Source: Oceaniferula flava (GTDB lineage Bacteria; Verrucomicrobiota; Verrucomicrobiia; Verrucomicrobiales; Akkermansiaceae). Taken from it: DNA of 64,000 nucleotides. Each line of letters begins with the position of its first letter. Position 1 is the stretch's first letter. The notes under the pieces are model-generated. The model had not been told where the DNA came from. It saw only the letters and a program-made list of their open reading frames with translations, and did not search any database. The translations under genes were made by a program, and so were the position numbers. Of this stretch, positions 1-9,227 are shown piece by piece. The stretch lies in contig NZ_JAFBGL010000003.1 in the NCBI RefSeq assembly GCF_016811075.1, forward strand, positions 248,001-312,000. Direction: 5' to 3'.

Positions 1-554
1 ACCTCGATGGAGATCTCATGGTTGCGGCCGCCGATGATATCCACTTTGGAAATTCCCGGTAGCGAAGTGAGATCATCGCGGACTTGGCGGGCGGCTGTTA
101 GGAGGTCTTTTTCCGACATGTCACCAGAGATCACCACGGAGATGACCTCCATCCAGTTGGCGGTATCTGGGATGCGCACCTGGGGGCGTTCCATCTCGTC
201 CGGGAAGGTATTGATGCTATCGATACGCGACTCGATCTCCGCGCGGAGCTTGTCCATATCGATACCATCTTCGGTCTCGATGGTGAATTCCGCACTGTTA
301 CGGCGGGCGTCCGAGCGGATCGCCTTGATCTCGGCGATGCCCTCCAGTGAGGACTCAATCGGCAGAATAATCTTCTGCTCCACCTCATTGGGTGTTCCGC
401 CGGGAAGCGGGATATTGACTCGGATATACGACGGCTGATAGGTGGGTGTCACCTCCGTCGGGATCTTGAACATGACCGCGTAGATGCCTGCCAAGAGAAT
501 GGCGAGCATCAGGAAATTGGAGGCGTAGCTGTTACGGGCGAACCAGCGGATCAT
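1..554 (-). CDS. RND efflux permease, N-terminal part (cut by window edge)
   Basis: This is the start of an inner-membrane RND (AcrB/MexB, HAE1-like) drug/proton antiporter. The reading frame opens at an ATG whose complement lies at 552-554 and runs off the window. It begins MIRWFARNSYASNFLMLAIL, a first membrane helix, followed by the porter-domain start with IPTEVTPTYQP and the family-typical stretch GGTPNEVEQKIILPIE. These correspond to the DxxP..V and TP.EVE regions of RND pumps. It is the last gene seen of an operon, 58 bases after the adaptor gene, with the outer-membrane factor first. The substrate cannot be told from this fragment. Confidence 0.9.
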   Translation of the reverse strand, partial: MIRWFARNSYASNFLMLAILLAGIYAVMFKIPTEVTPTYQPSYIRVNIPLPGGTPNEVEQKIILPIESSLEGIAEIKAIRSDARRNSAEFTIETEDGIDMDKLRAEIESRIDSINTFPDEMERPQVRIPDTANWMEVISVVISGDMSEKDLLTAARQVRDDLTSLPGISKVDIIGGRNHEISIE

Positions 555-612
555 GATTTGAAGTTAAATCGGAGAATGGGTGTGAGTAATCAAGGACGAG
601 AGCTGGTGAGCG

Positions 613-1908
613 TTATCGTCTGCGAGGTGGGCGGCTGGTGGGTTTGTCGATCTGGGCAGCAGCATCACTCTGAGCCTTGGAAGGGTCGGGGGTGATTTCT
701 ACCGGAGCACCTTCTGGGGCATAGGGGAGGTGGCTGATGGCTAATTGGTCGCCGGGTTGGACGGTGTCTCGGAAAATGATGTCGTCTTGGGTCGACCAAA
801 TAGGCTCGATATCCAGGTGGACGATCTTGCCCTCACGGATGACGATGATTTCATTGAGATCGCTGAGGTGCTCGCGTGACACGGTGTAAACGTCCTTGAG
901 CACATGCGCGGGGATGGCTGCCCGAACCGGCTGCCCGATGTAGAGTGCTGGCGTGTCCGCCTTTAGACCAAATGGATCCTGGATGCGGGCGATGACGAAG
1001 ATCTGTCGAGAGTCGGCGTCCAGCTCACCCTCGGCGCGGATGATGCGGGCTTTCCATGACTGGCTGGTGGAGTGGGATGCCACGATTGAGGTGAGCGTGA
1101 TTTCCTTCGCCTCGGCGGAGTGTTCTGTGAGTGGTTTGTTCGGTGGGCTGTAGAACTCGAGATCGCGTGTGGTGATGGGCAGGCGGACCTCGGCGATATC
1201 GGTGGTGAAAATCTCACCCAGCGTGGTGTTCGATCCAACTTGCTGGCCAATGCCGACCGTGCGAAGTCGCACCCGACCATTATAAGGTGCTTTCACCTTG
1301 GTGCGGCTCAGGTTTCGTTCGGCACGTTCCAGAGCGGCTTGGGCAGATGTGACGTCGGCTTCGGTCTGGCGTAGCTGTGGTTTGCGCAGCACCAGATCAC
1401 TTGGCGTGTCATCGAACCCGGCGTCCTTCCAGTTTAGTAGTGCCTGTTTGGCGCGAGCCTGCTCTTGAGCGTATAATGATTCAGCCCGTGCGAGCTGTGC
1501 TTTGGCGGACTCGATTTCGGTTAAGTAGTCGGCAGTATCAATTTCCACCAGCACGTCTCCTTTTTGGAAAAAGGCACCGTCTTCGAACTTGGGAGAGATT
1601 TTCATCACACGTCCGCCTACTTGGGCAGTCAGGGCGGTGTTGTGGTGGGCGCGGATGTCACCCTGGGTGTAGACCTCCACGGTATAGTCTTCTTTTTCCA
1701 GTGGCAGGACCTTGGTTTTGATCGATGGTGCTTTGCCTGAGCGGCGGGAGCCTCCACGGTTGCCTTTGCCACGCGACGATGACTTGCTGTCCTCGGCCGT
1801 CTCATCACGGCTGAAGGCATTGGTTTTACAGCCTTTCAGAGAGTTGAAAGCCAGAAATCCGGCACCTAACACGAGCAGGGCGATAACAAGATGGATGATT
1901 TTGCGCAT
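613..1908 (-). CDS. RND efflux periplasmic adaptor (membrane fusion protein)
   Basis: A 431-residue HlyD/AcrA-type adaptor that bridges the inner-membrane permease and the outer-membrane channel. Residues about 4-24 form an N-terminal membrane anchor, followed by a Ser/Arg/Gly-rich linker to about residue 60. Two lipoyl-like half-motifs can be seen: AQVGGRVMKISPKFEDG near residue 95 and APYNGRVRLRTVGIGQQV near residue 210. Between them lies an alanine/glutamate-rich helical hairpin (YAQEQARAKQALLNW). The C-terminal tail is Pro/Arg-rich and polar. The start codon is 3 bases after the stop of the outer-membrane factor gene, so the two are almost certainly cotranscribed. Confidence 0.9.
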   Translation of the reverse strand: MRKIIHLVIALLVLGAGFLAFNSLKGCKTNAFSRDETAEDSKSSSRGKGNRGGSRRSGKAPSIKTKVLPLEKEDYTVEVYTQGDIRAHHNTALTAQVGGRVMKISPKFEDGAFFQKGDVLVEIDTADYLTEIESAKAQLARAESLYAQEQARAKQALLNWKDAGFDDTPSDLVLRKPQLRQTEADVTSAQAALERAERNLSRTKVKAPYNGRVRLRTVGIGQQVGSNTTLGEIFTTDIAEVRLPITTRDLEFYSPPNKPLTEHSAEAKEITLTSIVASHSTSQSWKARIIRAEGELDADSRQIFVIARIQDPFGLKADTPALYIGQPVRAAIPAHVLKDVYTVSREHLSDLNEIIVIREGKIVHLDIEPIWSTQDDIIFRDTVQPGDQLAISHLPYAPEGAPVEITPDPSKAQSDAAAQIDKPTSRPPRRR

Positions 1909-1911
1909 GTT

Positions 1912-3339
1912 TTATTTCGTGGATGATGGCTGGGTGGTGAAGTCACCTCCCAGTGCGAGATAGAGGTTGATACGGTTCTGAATTCGCTGGTTCTGCAAAT
2001 CAATGAGAGAGCTTCGCGCAGTCGATGCCCGACGCTGGGTTTCCAGCAGATCGAGGATGTCGACTCCGTCTACGCCCTCAGCATAATCGCGCTCGGCCTG
2101 GCGTTCAGCGAGGGCGGCTTGTTCGAGCTCTTTACGCAGGAATTGCTCCTGCTGTTTCAGCCAGCTTTCGGATGCCAGCGCAGACTCTACTTCACGATAA
2201 GCATCCAGCACAGTGTCACTGTAATCGTGGATGGCTGCGCTGTTGCGTGCGACGGTGGCTCTGGCGTCCTCCCGATTGGCTCCTGCGTCGAAAAGTGACT
2301 GGCTGATGGACGAGGAGATGGACGAACTGAGATAGCCGGGATCGAGCAGATTTCCATAGCTTGATGAGCTGGTGCCACTGCTGCCGGTGAGTCTGAGACT
2401 GGGTAGGAGGTCCTTTTTCGCGGCCTCGGCGCGGTGGAATGACGACAGCAGGTCGAGGCGTGCGGCGACGATGTCCGGGCGGCGGGCGATGAGTCCGGAT
2501 GGCAATCCGCTCGGCACGCTCTGTGGAATATTCGGTAAATCGGAGGGCGACTGGATCTTGGCCAAGGGATAACGTCCCAACAGGACTTCCAAGTTGCGGC
2601 GGGCATCGTCCCGGTTACTTAAGCGCGAGCGGAGAATGCGCTCGGCGCTGAACACGTTGTTCCGTGAGAGCTGCAGTTCCAGTGATCTGGCAGTGCCGGC
2701 TTTGTAGTTACGGACGATGATTTTTTCCACCTGCTGGTAACTGGCCAGCGTTTCTCTGGCAAGTTTCACCTGATTCTCCGCACTGATGAGATTATACCAA
2801 GTGCTGGCAACGTTGGCTGCCAGCGATAGGCGGGCGCTGCGGAGATCGGCCACGGTGGAATCGTAGTCGGCCGTGGCGGCGGTGTGGAGATGGCGGAGTC
2901 TTCCCCAGAGATCGAACTCCCAGCTGGCACCCACGCTGATACTTGTTGAACTTGAGTAGCTGGTGGCACCTCCGTTCGCATCGCTGTTGGTGCGGGATCG
3001 ACTGGCTCCGGAGGAAGCGCTGAGAGATGGGAGTCGGTTGGCCCGAGCTCGAATGACGCTTGCTCGTGCTGCTTTGAGTCGATCCGCGGTGGCGAGGATG
3101 CTGGGGTTGTTCGTCATCGCCTCGTTCACCAGTTTCGGTAGGCGGGAGTCGTTGAGGTCTTTGACCCAGCCTCGGCTGATTTTTCCAGAGGTCCCTCCAG
3201 TAGTTGCTGCCCAAGCCTTGGGCACCTCGATCTGAGGTTGGTCGCTTGGGTCGCCAATGGGCACGCAGGACGAGGCCAGACTGAGCACCGCGAGGGTTGG
3301 CAGGGTGAGGCGTGTCCGGATAAGGGCGTGGCGAATCAT
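1912..3339 (-). CDS. RND efflux outer-membrane lipoprotein, NodT/TolC family
   Basis: A 475-residue outer-membrane factor that forms the exit duct of the tripartite pump. A signal peptide ends in the lipobox LASSC (Cys about 25), so the protein should be lipid-anchored as in OprM/NodT. The body has the internal duplication of this family: two long helical pairs such as AATADYDSTVADLRSARLSL and DYSDTVLDAYREVESALAS. These are separated by the conserved IPQSVPSGLPSGLIARRPDI segment, which corresponds to the P..LP..LL..RPDI signature of OM factors. It is the first gene of the operon with the adaptor and permease. Confidence 0.92.
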   Translation of the reverse strand: MIRHALIRTRLTLPTLAVLSLASSCVPIGDPSDQPQIEVPKAWAATTGGTSGKISRGWVKDLNDSRLPKLVNEAMTNNPSILATADRLKAARASVIRARANRLPSLSASSGASRSRTNSDANGGATSYSSSTSISVGASWEFDLWGRLRHLHTAATADYDSTVADLRSARLSLAANVASTWYNLISAENQVKLARETLASYQQVEKIIVRNYKAGTARSLELQLSRNNVFSAERILRSRLSNRDDARRNLEVLLGRYPLAKIQSPSDLPNIPQSVPSGLPSGLIARRPDIVAARLDLLSSFHRAEAAKKDLLPSLRLTGSSGTSSSSYGNLLDPGYLSSSISSSISQSLFDAGANREDARATVARNSAAIHDYSDTVLDAYREVESALASESWLKQQEQFLRKELEQAALAERQAERDYAEGVDGVDILDLLETQRRASTARSSLIDLQNQRIQNRINLYLALGGDFTTQPSSTK

Positions 3340-3430
3340 CGGTGGCGGTGGGCTGATCTTAGGATCTTGAATCTATCGTGGTGATCCCAGCTAGGACTGT
3401 CTGAAGCGATTCTAGAGTGGTGAATTGTGA

Positions 3431-3470
3431 AAAAAAATCCTCCCCTGCGTGGTGATTAGCAGGGGAGGAT
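3431..3470 (-). terminator. Rho-independent terminator after the small lipoprotein gene
   Basis: A 12-base-pair perfect stem (ATCCTCCCCTGC paired with GCAGGGGAGGAT) encloses a 10-base loop. On the minus strand it is followed by seven T residues. It lies 25 bases past the stop of the lipoprotein gene at 3495-3824 and also separates that gene from the efflux operon. Confidence 0.9.
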
Positions 3471-3494
3471 GGAAAGGGTTTCATTCAGAACGGC

Positions 3495-3824
3495 TTAAGG
3501 GATTCTGAAGTGCTTGGATGTGTTCGCAATGGGCTTGTTCGTCTTGGGGTCGATGCGTGCTGTCGATGGATCACCGACGATGTCACCGCTCTGGTAGCCG
3601 CTCACATTAATGACATTGTAAGGGCGGTAGGGGCTGATCACCATGTCCTTCTTGCCGTCTGGAGTAGGACGTCCGACAGGGACATTGCTATCGATTTCAG
3701 TCATCGGAGCTGGGACTTCAGATCCTTGAGTGGGAGGCGTGGTTGGTGCGCTGTCCGGAATGGGCGCGCAGGAGGCGAAGGCCGCGGCCACGCTTGCGAG
3801 CAGTGTGATGTGTCGTGTTTTCAT
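3495..3824 (-). CDS. Small lipoprotein of unknown function
   Basis: A 109-residue protein with an N-terminal signal and lipobox (AAAFASC, Cys about 19), followed by a Pro/Thr-rich linker. The compact C-terminal half contains YRPYNVINVSGYQSGDIVGD and ends in KHFRIP. I do not recognise a characterised family. The mature protein is expected to be attached to a membrane and exposed to the periplasm. It lies 104 bases downstream of crtM on the same strand and has its own terminator, so it could be the last gene of a lepB-crtM unit or a separate transcript. Confidence 0.7.
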   Translation of the reverse strand: MKTRHITLLASVAAAFASCAPIPDSAPTTPPTQGSEVPAPMTEIDSNVPVGRPTPDGKKDMVISPYRPYNVINVSGYQSGDIVGDPSTARIDPKTNKPIANTSKHFRIP

Positions 3825-3928
3825 AGATGGTGTAGGAGTTTGTTAGGTCGTCCGTGTGAGTGGGACTTGCTGCCGATTATACGATCGTGCGATCTTTCGA
3901 CTATCAAGAAATTGCCCAATCTGCTGAA

Positions 3929-4753
3929 TTAAAAACCGAGGAATGTGGTTAGTAAAATACCCAGTTTTCGAGGTTTGGAAACGGAGTAGCGCTGGCCGAA
4001 GACCTGGAAGCCATCGTTGCGCATCTTGGTGAGCAGCTGATGGTAGATTTTACGCATTGCCTCGGCTGCCTTGAGCGCGTTTTTGTCCTCGGCCTGAAGG
4101 TGATCGAGGGCTTGCTGGTAGAACTTCTCCGCACGGTCAGCCTGCCAGGCCATCATGGCGATGAAGCGGCCGTCGTGCACCCTGCCCACCAGATCCCGCT
4201 CACTGTATTGGAAGCGGACGAAGTCGTCCAAGGGGAGGTAGATTCTGCCGCCATTGCGCAGGTCCTCATCGACATCGCGCAGGATGTTGGTGATCTGCAG
4301 GGCGTGGCCGAGAGCGACGGCGTATTTCTCCGAGTCCGGATGGGTGCAGCCAAAGATCTGGGTGGAGATCAGGCCTACGCAGCTGGCCACCCGGTAGGTG
4401 TAGTTTTCCAACTCCTCCCAGCTGCCAAAGCGTTGCGGCTCGAGATCGGACGCGCAGCCGTCGATGAGGTCGAGGAAGGGTTGTTTGGAGATTTGATAGC
4501 GATCGATCAGTCCGAGCACTTCGCTCTGGAGTTCGTCGGGCTTTGTGAATCCGGACTCAATGCCAGCGCGCCATTCCGCCAAGCCGCGTTTCCTTTTTTC
4601 CAATGGGATATCCAAATCATCCGCCAAGTCATCGATGACCCGGCAGAATGCGTAGAAGGTAATCATATCGCGCTTGCGCTCCTTCGGTAGGAAGGTCAGC
4701 GCAATGGCGAGATTGGATTTCGCCTTGCGAGTGATTTGTTGAGCGGATGACAT
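3929..4753 (-). CDS. crtM: Squalene/phytoene synthase family; likely 4,4'-diapophytoene synthase
   Basis: This enzyme condenses two prenyl diphosphates head to head. It has the first Asp-rich motif at residues about 41-46 (DDLADD) and the second in NILRDVDEDLRNGGRIYLP (residues about 156-174), the two metal-binding signatures of the trans-isoprenyl synthase fold. An open frame continues upstream to 4813, but the residues before the ATG at 4753 (MSSAQQITRKAKSNLAIAL) look non-homologous, so the shorter start is preferred. The other C30 genes (crtN, crtP, aldH, crtQ, crtO) lie at 51-58 kb, so the substrate is inferred to be farnesyl diphosphate and the product 4,4'-diapophytoene. Sequence alone cannot exclude a squalene-forming HpnC/HpnD-type role or phytoene synthesis. 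It lies 75 bases downstream of lepB. Confidence 0.85.
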   Translation of the reverse strand: MSSAQQITRKAKSNLAIALTFLPKERKRDMITFYAFCRVIDDLADDLDIPLEKRKRGLAEWRAGIESGFTKPDELQSEVLGLIDRYQISKQPFLDLIDGCASDLEPQRFGSWEELENYTYRVASCVGLISTQIFGCTHPDSEKYAVALGHALQITNILRDVDEDLRNGGRIYLPLDDFVRFQYSERDLVGRVHDGRFIAMMAWQADRAEKFYQQALDHLQAEDKNALKAAEAMRKIYHQLLTKMRNDGFQVFGQRYSVSKPRKLGILLTTFLGF

Positions 4754-4828
4754 GACAGAGAATGTTGATCGTTTCAGGGGGGGAGGGCACCAGGTGGTGA
4801 ATCCAACATTCACGCATTCGTTCGGAGC

Positions 4829-6097
4829 TTATTTGATGGGGCCCCAGTGGCCGCTGCCGAATGGCCAGAGTGTGAACGAAGCCGGTCCGATGACGTTGAA
4901 CTCCTTGACGGTTCCCCAGTGGCGGGAGTCGGAAGAGTTGAATGAGTTGTCGCCCAGAGCAATGTATTCGTTCATGCCGGGACGGGTGGAGAAGTTGGCC
5001 TTGAAGTGATGTTTGCCTGCCAGGCGTTCGCGGGGTTCGTAGCCGCGGTAGCCATTTTCCTGACTCATGACTTTTTTGAAGCCAGGTTCGCTGGCGAGCT
5101 CTCCATTGATGTAAAGGTCGAGCCCTTGGATCTGGAGTGAGTCTCCGGGCACGGCTGCGAGACGTTTGATGTAGTGCGAGCCGGCGACGGTGCCCTGGGC
5201 GCGGGCGTCGCTGTGAATACGCTGGATCTCACGGGTATCGAAAACGAAGACCTCTCCGCGTGATGGATTTCGGAAATGGTAGGACATTTTATCGACAAGA
5301 ATCAAATCACCACTGTCGATGTAGCCATGGGCGACTTTGGTGTCGGGCGCCAGCATCGGATTGGTATAGAAGGCGGATTCTTGGTTGGGTTGACCATCGA
5401 AGGGGACGCCTGCCTGGCGCAGCTCCGCGCGTTGTTCGGGGCTGAGTCTTGCTGCGGCAACGTATCCTGTGGTTTGAGCGAAACCGAAGCCCTTGCCGTC
5501 CTCACCTTGCGCAAGCAAGGCGGATTTAGGTCCAGGGAAGGACATCTTGCTGCCATCGGCAAAGTAGATGTAGGTGCGGGTGAAAAAGTGGAACACCGGG
5601 CGTTCGATGACCGGGTTGTTCTGGCGCAGGACCTTCGTTGTGTCGGTGACCAGATCGACATAGGTGCGACCGTGGGTGGCTTTTTGAATGGCGCGGGTAG
5701 CCATGGATGGTAACTGCTCGTCATCGGGCAGAGGGGTGGCAACGATGCCGTTGAGCGTGGGCTGCATCGAACCAGTCGGAATGCGGAACGGCTGCACCAC
5801 GTAGGCACGCAGGCCGAGAGCGACGACGATGGCGACAAAGAAAACCTCCAAGTTTTCCTCCACCCATCCTTGTGCTTGATAGCGGGGCAGGGCGCTTTCA
5901 CAGGTCGCTTGGAGCTGTTTGCTGGCCTCGGCGCAGCTATCTTTATTGCCCGATTTGACCGCAGCGCGCAGGTCACTGCGGCGTGAGTGGATCTCCTCGA
6001 TCTGCTTGTCTTCTAACAAATCTCGTTTGTAATTCAGAAACTTCTTGGCAGCCTTGTCCAATAGCTTCGCTTCCTTTTTCCACTTGGGTGCAAACAT
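4829..6097 (-). CDS. lepB: Signal peptidase I
   Basis: A 422-residue membrane serine protease of the S26A family that removes Sec/Tat signal peptides. After a basic, helical N-terminal region (about 75 residues) comes one membrane helix (residues about 84-102). It is followed by the catalytic serine in FRIPTGSMQPTL (Ser about 110). The general-base lysine is in SHYIKRLAAVPGDSL, and the C-terminal box E signature is ALGDNSFNSSDSRHWG. It is longer than the E. coli enzyme because of the N-terminal extension and an insert between the Ser and Lys boxes (residues about 130-270), as is common in Verrucomicrobiota and Bacteroidota. It is divergent from the TonB operon. Confidence 0.93.
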   Translation of the reverse strand: MFAPKWKKEAKLLDKAAKKFLNYKRDLLEDKQIEEIHSRRSDLRAAVKSGNKDSCAEASKQLQATCESALPRYQAQGWVEENLEVFFVAIVVALGLRAYVVQPFRIPTGSMQPTLNGIVATPLPDDEQLPSMATRAIQKATHGRTYVDLVTDTTKVLRQNNPVIERPVFHFFTRTYIYFADGSKMSFPGPKSALLAQGEDGKGFGFAQTTGYVAAARLSPEQRAELRQAGVPFDGQPNQESAFYTNPMLAPDTKVAHGYIDSGDLILVDKMSYHFRNPSRGEVFVFDTREIQRIHSDARAQGTVAGSHYIKRLAAVPGDSLQIQGLDLYINGELASEPGFKKVMSQENGYRGYEPRERLAGKHHFKANFSTRPGMNEYIALGDNSFNSSDSRHWGTVKEFNVIGPASFTLWPFGSGHWGPIK

Positions 6098-6464
6098 GTC
6101 GCACTGAAATAGCCGTCAGGATGCACCATCCAGCAAGGGAAAAATTTCAGATGTTCCGTAGTTTTCGCATCTCGTCGAAATGCGTCCTTGTGATTCTGAG
6201 TGGATAATAGAACGAAAAACCACATTTCTCTTGCTATTGAGAACCAGTATCAATAAGTGGGTGTCGCCGCTGCTGCGCTCAGAGAGCCTTTTGTCATTGA
6301 AATGTTCGCTGAAGGTTGGAGTGGTGGATAATATGCCGAGTGAATAAAGATTAGCCTGGGCTAAAAACGCATTGACGATCTCGATTGTTCGTTTATTGCA
6401 CTGGCAGAGATTCAATCCGGCTGGCTGTCCATGACACGTGGGGAGTTGCCTTTTCCTATTTCAA
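6098..6464. other. Intergenic region between divergent lepB and the TonB operon
   Basis: About 370 bases hold no convincing gene. The open frames here lack homology, ribosome-binding sites and neighbour-like codon use. The only distinct signal is the Fur-box-like palindrome at 6235-6255. Promoters for lepB (leftward) and the DUF3450 gene (rightward) must lie here. Confidence 0.6.
6235..6255 (+). promoter_or_regulatory. Candidate Fur box
   Basis: A 21-base imperfect palindrome has perfect 6-base arms TATTGA and TCAATA, with GAGAA on the left and TATC on the right. This resembles the classical Fur consensus (TGAGAATnATTATCA-like). It lies about 210-230 bases upstream of the TonB/ExbB operon, which in many bacteria is iron-repressed. 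The distance is larger than usual for an operator, so the promoter would have to lie well upstream of the first gene. Iron control is inferred. Confidence 0.5.
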
Positions 6465-7238
6465 ATGATGAAACTTATATTACCGCTTATTCTGATCATG
6501 GCAGGCTCTGCTGTTGCGCAGGAAAAATCCGCAACGCCTGACCCTGCCGCGCACCGCGAGCTGATCCGCCAGTGGGTGCAGACCGAGCGCTTGCTGTCCG
6601 AGGAGAAAAACGACTGGCAGGTGGAAAAGCAGCGGATGCAGGATTTGCTCGATCTCTACCAGAAAGAGCTCAAGCTGCTCAACGAGGAGATTGAAAAAGC
6701 CGGTAGCTCCGCCGGATTGGTCGATTCCCGCAAGAGCAAGTTAGAGAGCGAGCTGAAAGAGTTCCGCGATGCCCAGCGCTTGATGGCCGATACCATGGCT
6801 CGCTTGTTGCCACGGATCAAAACCATCATCCAGCGTCTGCCCGCGCCGCTACAGGACGAACTCGCCGCAGATATTGATTTCCTAACTTCGGCCGAAGCCA
6901 TGGGCAAGCCGCGCGATGTGCTGAAGTCGATGCTCTCCGTGCTTTCCGGAGCCGGGCAGTTCAATCGCACCATCACCCTGGGCGAGGAAACCCGCACCCT
7001 GCAGAGCGGCCAGAAGATGACGGTCGATGTGCTCTACCTCGGTCTGGCCCGCGCTTACTTCGCCACCACCAGCGGAGAAACTGCCGGCATCGGTCAGCCG
7101 GGAAAAGAGGGCTGGGTCTGGCAAGATCAGGCGGACCTCGCGGATGACATCCGCCAGGCGATTGCCGTTTATCGCAAGGACAAACAACCTCAGCTCATCA
7201 AGCTGCCCGTGGGGGTCAGCGCTGAAGCATCCAAATAA
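6465..7238 (+). CDS. DUF3450 family periplasmic protein of a TtpC-type TonB system
   Basis: A protein of about 257 residues. The frame opens at 6438, but the signal peptide MMKLILPLILIMAGSAVAQ begins at 6465, or 6468 if the second Met is used. The mature part is a long alpha-helical, probably coiled-coil region (residues about 35-110; LLNEEIEKAGSSAG, SRKSKLESELKEF), then a compact domain ending QADLADDIRQAIAVYRKDK. DUF3450 proteins are known as the first gene of the Vibrio TonB2-type cluster with TtpC, ExbB, ExbD, TonB and a TPR protein. The same gene order is seen here. Its molecular job in that system is not settled. Confidence 0.85.
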   Translation: MMKLILPLILIMAGSAVAQEKSATPDPAAHRELIRQWVQTERLLSEEKNDWQVEKQRMQDLLDLYQKELKLLNEEIEKAGSSAGLVDSRKSKLESELKEFRDAQRLMADTMARLLPRIKTIIQRLPAPLQDELAADIDFLTSAEAMGKPRDVLKSMLSVLSGAGQFNRTITLGEETRTLQSGQKMTVDVLYLGLARAYFATTSGETAGIGQPGKEGWVWQDQADLADDIRQAIAVYRKDKQPQLIKLPVGVSAEASK

Positions 7239-7247
7239 TTTTTCGTT

Positions 7248-8633
7248 ATGTTCGATTTGAAAATCACCACCCGTCTCGCTCTTGTCGTCGCCGCCGGTCT
7301 CGGTAGCGCATCGGCTCAGGACCTGACGTCCATCCAAAAAGATCTGGAGCAATCCCAGAAGGCTCTGACCGCCCAGCGCGAAACCATTGCCGCGGAAAAA
7401 CCACCTTTGGCCAAAGCCTTCGATGACGTCCGGACCGATCTGGTGGAAAAACGCCGCAAGGCCAGAATCGCCCGCATGGCGGTCAGCGATCGCGATGCCT
7501 TGCTCAAGGAGCTGGAGAAAAAACACTACCTCTCCGCCCAGAATCAGACCTTTGTGGTGGGCCAACTGCGCGACTTCGGATTGAAATTGGAAACCTTCCT
7601 GCTTCCCGGCGAAGAGGCTCTCTATCAGGAGGCGCTGAACGGCCTGCACAGTCCGGAAGGCACACCGGCCGAGCTGATGAGGAAGCGACTCGCCTCGCTG
7701 GAAGCCGGGGTGGATCGACTCGATAAGCTCATCGGTGGCAGCACCGTGCAAGGTGAGGCCGTGGCCCCCGATGGCACGGTGAAAGAAGGCACCTTCGCTC
7801 TCGCAGGCCCCTCGGCATGGTTCGCCGCAGCCGACGACTCCCTGGCCGGATCCATTGTCCGCGAAAAAGGCAGCCGCAGCCCGAAAGTGCACCCGGGGCA
7901 ACGTGGGGAAATCAAAACCATCATCGCCGGTGGGGAGTCGACCGTGGACATCGATGTCACCGGGGGCAAGGCACTCGCTCTTGCCAGTCTGGAAGAGGAC
8001 AAACTCGATATTTTCCGCAAGGGAGGTTTCTGGATTTGGCCCATCCTCGGCATTGCGCTGTTCTCGGCCATTTCCGGCATCATCAAGTTTGCCCAGATCA
8101 TCCGCATCCGCACGCCGGAGTCCGATTGGATTGCCAAAATCCTCGCGGCCCTCCGCTCAGGCGATCAAGAAAGCGCCCAAGCTCAGGCGTCCAAAGTCTA
8201 TCACCCGGCGTCTGAAGTCGTTGGCAAATGCCTCGGCTACGCCAAAGCCGGACCGGATGTGGTGGAGGAAGTCCTCTACGAGCAGCTCATCGGCGTGCAG
8301 AACAAGCTGCAGAACTGGCTACCATTCATTGCCATTACCGCGGCCACAGCGCCGTTGTTAGGTCTGCTGGGCACCGTCGCCGGAATGATCCGCACCTTCA
8401 ACGTCATCACCGTTTCCGGAACGGGCGATGCCAAACCGCTCGCCGGCGGAATCTCCGAAGCGCTGATTACCACCTTGTTCGGATTGGTCGTCGCCATCCC
8501 CGCGCTGATCATTCACGCCTTACTCTCACGCCGTTGCCAAGGCATCGCCACCACCACCGAAAAACTGGGTCTCACCCTGGTGAATGGCTTGCGTGGTGAC
8601 AAGGTTCAAACTCCAAGCACAGAGCCCAAGTAA
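7248..8633 (+). CDS. TtpC-like MotA/TolQ/ExbB proton channel with periplasmic extension
   Basis: A 461-residue protein with a signal peptide (LALVVAAGLGSASAQ) and a helical periplasmic region of about 250 residues. The C-terminal half is a MotA/TolQ/ExbB channel: helix FWIWPILGIALFSAISGIIKF near residue 265, then LPFIAITAATAPLLGLLGTVAGMI and ALITTLFGLVVAIPALIIHALL. This architecture matches TtpC of the Vibrio TonB2 system, which helps couple the proton-motive force to TonB. It starts 9 bases after the DUF3450 stop and is followed by the shorter ExbB. Confidence 0.88.
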   Translation: MFDLKITTRLALVVAAGLGSASAQDLTSIQKDLEQSQKALTAQRETIAAEKPPLAKAFDDVRTDLVEKRRKARIARMAVSDRDALLKELEKKHYLSAQNQTFVVGQLRDFGLKLETFLLPGEEALYQEALNGLHSPEGTPAELMRKRLASLEAGVDRLDKLIGGSTVQGEAVAPDGTVKEGTFALAGPSAWFAAADDSLAGSIVREKGSRSPKVHPGQRGEIKTIIAGGESTVDIDVTGGKALALASLEEDKLDIFRKGGFWIWPILGIALFSAISGIIKFAQIIRIRTPESDWIAKILAALRSGDQESAQAQASKVYHPASEVVGKCLGYAKAGPDVVEEVLYEQLIGVQNKLQNWLPFIAITAATAPLLGLLGTVAGMIRTFNVITVSGTGDAKPLAGGISEALITTLFGLVVAIPALIIHALLSRRCQGIATTTEKLGLTLVNGLRGDKVQTPSTEPK

Positions 8634-8667
8634 TTCTGAAAAATTCTGTTCATTCTGTCTGAAAAAA

Positions 8668-9201
8668 ATGTTCTCAGAACTCCATAGTGTCCTTCGCCAA
8701 GGCGGCCCCATTCTCTGGTGCCTGCTGCTGCTCGGCGTGGGGCTCTACACCATGCTGGCTGCCACGTGGTTTGGTCTGCGCAAGGTGAAGAAGGAAATGG
8801 GGGACACGTATTTGCAGAACGAGCAACGTCACAGCGGGCAGGGGAGACGGCAAATTATTGGCGATTTCACCACCTTCGAGCTGGATCGCTTGGCCTGGGT
8901 CGAGCGCCGCTTGCCCTTCATCGGCGTGCTGGCCGGAGCCGCGCCCTTGGCGGGCTTGTTAGGAACGGTGTCGGGGATGTTAGTCACCTTTTCCGGACTG
9001 GCCACCAGCAGCACCGCCAAACCCATCGATAAAATTTCCGTCGGTATCTCCGAGGCGCTGATCACCACCCAGGCCGGCCTGCTTATCGCCATCCCCGCCG
9101 CCTTCCTGTTAGCTTTACTGCGCAAACAAACGCAAGTCACCCACGCAGCCCTGCAGCAGCACATGCACAGCGCCCTCATCGCCGAACCCAAGCGAGGATA
9201 A
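8668..9201 (+). CDS. exbB: ExbB-type proton channel subunit
   Basis: About 177 residues when started at the ATG at 8668. The longer frame from 8584 overlaps the TtpC gene and adds no homologous residues. Three membrane segments are evident: [22 protein letters not shown] near the N-terminus, then [24 protein letters not shown] and [22 protein letters not shown]. The last two are the ExbB/TolQ channel helices. With ExbD it forms the proton channel that powers TonB. Being the short second ExbB after TtpC matches ExbB2 of Vibrio. Confidence 0.9.
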   Translation: MFSELHSVLRQGGPILWCLLLLGVGLYTMLAATWFGLRKVKKEMGDTYLQNEQRHSGQGRRQIIGDFTTFELDRLAWVERRLPFIGVLAGAAPLAGLLGTVSGMLVTFSGLATSSTAKPIDKISVGISEALITTQAGLLIAIPAAFLLALLRKQTQVTHAALQQHMHSALIAEPKRG

Positions 9202-9227
9202 ACCTATTTCCACCTTCCCAAGTCACC

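Noticed and set aside
6116-6415. A 99-codon frame upstream of the TonB operon
   Set aside because: It overlaps the Fur-like palindrome, has no recognisable domain, and its codon use is unlike the neighbours.
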